A DNA stretch of 7,395 nt from assembly GCA_031290325.1 (NCBI GenBank), contig JAITNU010000031.1, forward strand, positions 1-7,395, given 5' to 3'. Under the pieces are notes generated by a model that saw only the letters and a program-made list of their open reading frames with translations, ran no database searches and was not told where the DNA came from. The stretch comes from Treponema sp. (GTDB lineage Bacteria > Spirochaetota > Spirochaetia > Treponematales > Breznakiellaceae). The position numbers and the translations under genes were made by a program. Shown in pieces: positions 5,593 through 7,395 of the stretch (position 1 is its first letter; every line of letters starts with the position of its first letter).

Positions 5593-5637
5593 GAAACTTT
5601 AGCGTTTTATAGGAGGATTTTATGGATGAGGAACTAA
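5590..5637 (+). CDS. Candidate 15-residue leader peptide
   Basis: ATG at 5590 lies 5 bases after GAGGT in the right arm of the inverted repeat. The frame METLAFYRRILWMRN runs through the AGGAGG and the start of the next gene, and stops at TAA 16 bases inside it. Translating it could expose or compete with the downstream start. It may equally be a by-product of the palindrome. Confidence 0.25.
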   Translation: METLAFYRRILWMRN

Positions 5638-6260
5638 AAGAATGGTGTAAAGGTATTGAGGAGCGTATCGCGTCGCTGGAAAGTTGTTCTAAGTATGCGC
5701 AACAAGTGTTTGAAGACAACAAGCTCGGCATTACCGGATTAAGTCAGGATGTCATTGAAATTGACCTTCTTCTACCAGAAGATGACATAGATGGTCTGCA
5801 TTTCAGCGATCAGAAAGTCCATGCCATCTTTGAGATGAAAGAGGACGGCTGGTATTATTCGCGGGACATTCTATTCCTGTCAGCGAGGCATACAGAAAAC
5901 AGAAACAAGAGGGATTTTCTGGCGGAGTATCTGATAAAAGCTCCCTCTGGGTATAGAAACGGCGTAAGTATCACGGGGCAAATATCCTCTTTTATGCAAA
6001 AAAAGTTATGCAGACCGCTTGTCTCCTTTGATATTACCATTTCTCTCCCTAAAGAAAATCAGGGTATCAAGAAATACAACGGCGTGGATTGCCCATACTG
6101 GCTTGAAGATACCCTTTCTGACACCGGTTTCTGCGATGTCGGCTACTGCGGCAAGGATGGCTACTCCCATGCGAGCTATGTGGGCGGCGTTGCCCCCGCT
6201 TTCCGTGTTGCTCAATACGGCGGCGCGGAAGTCCTAAATTCTCTCAGGGAGAAAGCATGA
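5622..6260 (+). CDS. DUF6273-like protein (C-type-lectin/sulfatase-modifying-factor style C-terminus)
   Basis: 212 residues; ATG at 5622 with AGGAGG 5 bases upstream. Residues 1-30 form a charged, coiled-coil-prone helix. The middle (about 43-130) is a mixed region of unknown type with DDIDGLHFSD and a WYYSRDILFLSA stretch. Residues about 136-196 follow the DUF6273 pattern: FDITISLPKENQGIKKY (family: FLLSxEEAxKY), PYWLEDT (family: WWLRSPG), then V/GKDG and GGVAPAFRV (family: GVRPALWI). The arginine of WLRSP is replaced by Glu here, so it is a divergent member. The last 16 residues extend past the usual domain end. No signal peptide. It overlaps the SSB gene by ATGA (6257-6260), so the two are co-translated. 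Function not established; such domains are often ligand- or surface-binding modules. Confidence 0.65.
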   Translation: MDEELKEWCKGIEERIASLESCSKYAQQVFEDNKLGITGLSQDVIEIDLLLPEDDIDGLHFSDQKVHAIFEMKEDGWYYSRDILFLSARHTENRNKRDFLAEYLIKAPSGYRNGVSITGQISSFMQKKLCRPLVSFDITISLPKENQGIKKYNGVDCPYWLEDTLSDTGFCDVGYCGKDGYSHASYVGGVAPAFRVAQYGGAEVLNSLREKA

Positions 6261-6613
6261 ATTATCTAAATATGGTCATAGTTGAAGGGAATGTAACAAA
6301 GTCTCCTACGATTACGCTTACGCGCAAAGGGGACGCGGTTTGTATATTTACCATTGCGTCAAATCGTTTTCACAAAGGCAGGGAAGGACTGGTAACTGAA
6401 ACCAGTCTTTTCCAGGTCGAGGCTTGGCTTGACCTGGGTAAAAAATGCTATGACCTGGCCAAAAAGGGTGTCATTTGCCGGATACAGGGACGGCTCCGGC
6501 AGAATTGCTGGGAGAGACCCAATGGCGAAATGTGTTCAAAAATAATTATTGTCGCGGATAGGGTTGAGTTCCGCGCTGAGAAGAAAGAGGAGTCTCATAA
6601 TGATAGGGATTGA
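6257..6613 (+). CDS. ssb: Single-stranded DNA-binding protein (SSB family)
   Basis: 118 residues; ATG at 6257 with GGGAG 6 bases upstream, overlapping the previous stop. It is one OB-fold over about residues 2-106: NMVIVEGNVTKSPTITLT, then FTIASNR, then TSLFQVEAWLDLGKKC, KGVICRIQGRLRQNCWE and IIIVADRVEF. These correspond in order to the standard SSB strands, with the conserved FxVxxW, KG and GRL elements. The C-terminus ends KKEESHNDRD and lacks the acidic DDDIPF-type tip by which cellular SSBs recruit partner proteins. It is also shorter than typical chromosomal SSBs (about 150-180 residues). Both points suit a phage- or plasmid-encoded copy. It binds ssDNA during replication, recombination or transfer. 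Confidence 0.88.
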   Translation: MNYLNMVIVEGNVTKSPTITLTRKGDAVCIFTIASNRFHKGREGLVTETSLFQVEAWLDLGKKCYDLAKKGVICRIQGRLRQNCWERPNGEMCSKIIIVADRVEFRAEKKEESHNDRD

Positions 6614-6752
6614 ATATGTAATAATCATCGCGCTCATGGCGCTTGTACCAGTCGTCGTGTCGGTGTTGCGCCAGCGCAGAATCAGACGCGAAGCAGGGTT
6701 CCCCCTGACGAGGCGACGGGAATCATCGCTGAAATGGATATGCGGGCTTTAG
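6600..6752 (+). CDS. Small single-pass membrane protein, unknown function
   Basis: 50 residues; ATG at 6600 with AGGAG (6588-6592) at a 7-base spacing, overlapping the end of the SSB gene by 14 bases. Residues about 3-23 (GIEYVIIIALMALVPVVVSVL) form one membrane helix. A strongly basic tail (RQRRIRREAGFPLTRRRE) follows and should stay in the cytoplasm. The layout is seen in many small phage and plasmid membrane proteins but matches no family I can name. A longer upstream start in the same frame is possible but lacks a good ribosome binding site. Confidence 0.6.
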   Translation: MIGIEYVIIIALMALVPVVVSVLRQRRIRREAGFPLTRRRESSLKWICGL

Positions 6753-6792
6753 GCCGTCCATTTGGCGCGGTAGATATTAGGTAGAGATTATT

Positions 6793-6864
6793 GCGGGTAT
6801 AGCGTAATGGTAGCGCGTCTGACTTTGAATCAGGCTATTGCGGGTTCGATTCCCGCTACCCGTT
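6793..6864 (+). tRNA. tRNA-Gln(UUG): tRNA with glutamine anticodon (UUG)
   Basis: A full 72-base cloverleaf can be folded. Acceptor: GCGGGTA/TACCCGT, 7 bp with a G-T pair at the end. D stem: GCGT/GCGC with loop AATGGTA. Anticodon stem: TCTGA/TCAGG with loop CTTTGAA, anticodon TTG at the middle positions. Variable loop: five bases. T arm: GCGGG/CCCGC with loop TTCGATT. The discriminator is T6864 and CCA is not encoded. The acceptor, T arm and T discriminator look like bacterial tRNA-Gly rather than tRNA-Gln, which usually starts T and has a G discriminator. It stands alone after the small-gene cluster, as tRNAs carried by phages often do. Confidence 0.85.
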
Positions 6865-6880
6865 AGAGTAGGCTGATAGG

Positions 6881-6895
6881 CGCTTGCAACAAGCG
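6881..6895 (+). other. Short hairpin downstream of the tRNA
   Basis: CGCTTG-CAA-CAAGCG forms a perfect 6-bp stem with a three-base loop 16 bases after the tRNA. No T-run follows. It might bound tRNA processing or be the start of a longer structured RNA; otherwise the stretch 6865-6954 holds nothing I can assign. Confidence 0.3.
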
Positions 6896-6954
6896 ACTGG
6901 TCTGGTTCGCACTCGGAAGCGCGGCGATTTTGTCCGGGACGTCTTGTTGAGGCG

Positions 6955-7197
6955 TTGCTGGGTAAATATCAGCGGGCAACCCCACTTAGATGTGAGATAA
7001 ACCCGCGACGGACGCGCCGCCGATACAGGCGCGAATTTTGTAGAAGAATAGATGAAGAAGGCCCTGAATTCAAAAAAGAGGCGCAAAGGCTGGAAAACCG
7101 GGGATCTGAATCTCTCAATCTTAATGAGATGGAATACTATCTGGCTGATGTTAAAAAGCTATTTGGCTTACCTTGCGATCCCGAATCAGAGATTTGA
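6955..7197 (+). CDS. Doubtful small hypothetical ORF
   Basis: An 80-codon frame with a TTG start and no good ribosome binding site; no in-frame ATG gives a better choice. The first half is very arginine-rich (NPRRTRRRYRREFCRRI). The second half is balanced and helical, KKEAQRLENRGSES then NEMEYYLADVKKLFG, and reads like real protein. It may be the tail of a gene whose start is damaged, or a genuine small protein with an unusual start. An overlapping frame (7052-7345) also exists, but its upstream part is less protein-like. No family recognised. Confidence 0.35.
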   Translation: MLGKYQRATPLRCEINPRRTRRRYRREFCRRIDEEGPEFKKEAQRLENRGSESLNLNEMEYYLADVKKLFGLPCDPESEI

Positions 7198-7222
7198 TTC
7201 CTTTCACCATGAAAACCAAAAC

Positions 7223-7345
7223 GACGGGATTGCCGCCTTAAAAAGTTCCCGTCTGCGGTTTGGCGGCGGCTGTTTTACCGTGGCTTATAACGGTAATTTT
7301 CGGAACTGTAGTGTAAAGGTCGCACACTGGGGGCGGTCGCTGTGA
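7223..7345 (+). other. Hairpin-rich stretch; last frame resembles a DGR target C-terminus
   Basis: Three perfect stem-loops follow one another: GACGGGA/TCCCGTC (7223-7253), TTACCGT/ACGGTAA (7275-7296) and AGTGT/ACACT (7310-7328). GCCGCC (7232-7237), in the loop of the first, can instead pair with GGCGGC at 7262-7267, so two exclusive folds exist. One frame reads SSRLRFGG, eight residues, then G, and ends WGRSL followed by TGA at 7343-7345. The FGG-x8-G spacing is that of the variable repeats of diversity-generating retroelement targets such as Mtd. No complete target gene precedes it and it is not adenine-rich, so the assignment is tentative. Confidence 0.25.
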
Positions 7346-7390
7346 AAACGTACCGGGGTTATCGGGAAAAGTAGCAGACCAGACACCACC

Positions 7391-7395
7391 GGAGG
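7391..7395 (+). promoter_or_regulatory. Ribosome binding site for a gene starting beyond the window
   Basis: GGAGG forms the last five bases, after about 45 bases with no feature. A start codon within roughly 5-10 bases past the edge would fit. What that gene is cannot be seen. Confidence 0.35.

Noticed and set aside
5217..5612. Plus-strand frame of 131 codons opposite the 5210-5557 gene
   Set aside because: There is no ribosome binding site of its own, it is Ser/Leu-rich low-information sequence, and it crosses the inverted repeat. The minus-strand reading has an internal duplication and a sound start.
6955..7060. Possible decayed variable repeat (CWVNISGQP in one frame, LRCEINPRR in another)
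   Set aside because: The resemblance to RGGxWNN...LR repeats needs a frameshift and loses the final GFR. It is too weak to separate from chance in an arginine-rich stretch.
7052..7345. Plus-strand frame of 97 codons as a complete gene
   Set aside because: Its first half is the shifted reading of the more protein-like 6955-7197 frame and it has no proper ribosome binding site. Only its last 35 codons look interesting, and they are reported as such.
6753..7395. 5' domain of a group II intron
   Set aside because: No GUGYG start, no recognisable domain V or maturase, and a tRNA occupies part of the stretch.

Overview
The window looks like spirochaete chromosome, probably a gut (termite-type) Treponema. 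This is inferred from the style of the ABC transporter operon and from a binding protein whose signal sequence ends VFA-GG with no lipobox cysteine. It is not proven from this sequence alone. It falls into two unlike halves.

Positions 1 to about 4440 hold a minus-strand carbohydrate-uptake operon of the LplABC/YtcQP type. Transcription runs from right to left: LplB-type permease (2957-3922), LplC/YtcP-type permease (2046-2948), extracellular solute-binding protein (285-1976), a probable terminator (235-263), then the start of a uroporphyrinogen-decarboxylase-like gene that runs off the left edge. No ATPase gene is present, so a shared MsmX/UgpC-type ATPase encoded elsewhere is expected. The AT-rich control region (3923-4440) contains two near-duplicate consensus promoters (TTGACA-17-TATGAT and TTGACA-18-TATGAT), each followed by TATACATGTATA palindromes that look like repressor operators. 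Between the proximal promoter and lplB lies a short GTG-started frame with an excellent ribosome binding site. It contains a 12-base poly-C run and overlaps the lplB start, so it is a candidate slippage (phase-variable) leader peptide.

Positions about 4440 to 7395 look like an accessory or mobile segment, mostly on the plus strand. It opens with hairpins ending in a strong intrinsic terminator (4522-4584). A run of short, often overlapping genes follows: a 28-aa candidate, two small paralogous proteins (4810-5022, 5019-5213), one minus-strand gene with an internal duplication (5210-5557), a DUF6273-like protein (5622-6260), a single-stranded-DNA-binding protein (6257-6613) and a 50-aa membrane peptide (6600-6752). 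Next come a tRNA with a glutamine anticodon on a glycine-like body (6793-6864), a doubtful small ORF (6955-7197) and a hairpin-rich stretch (7223-7345). The last frame of that stretch resembles, weakly, the C-terminal repeat of diversity-generating retroelement target proteins. A GGAGG at the very end suggests that another gene starts just outside. No integrase, transposase, CRISPR array or reverse transcriptase is visible, so the type of element remains open.

The left half is a regulated sugar-import unit. The right half reads as phage-like or plasmid-like cargo (SSB, tRNA, overlapping small unknown genes). The most interesting signals are the duplicated promoter/operator module, the poly-C leader ORF, the mirrored divergent start sites at 5555-5592, the hybrid tRNA and the structured right end.
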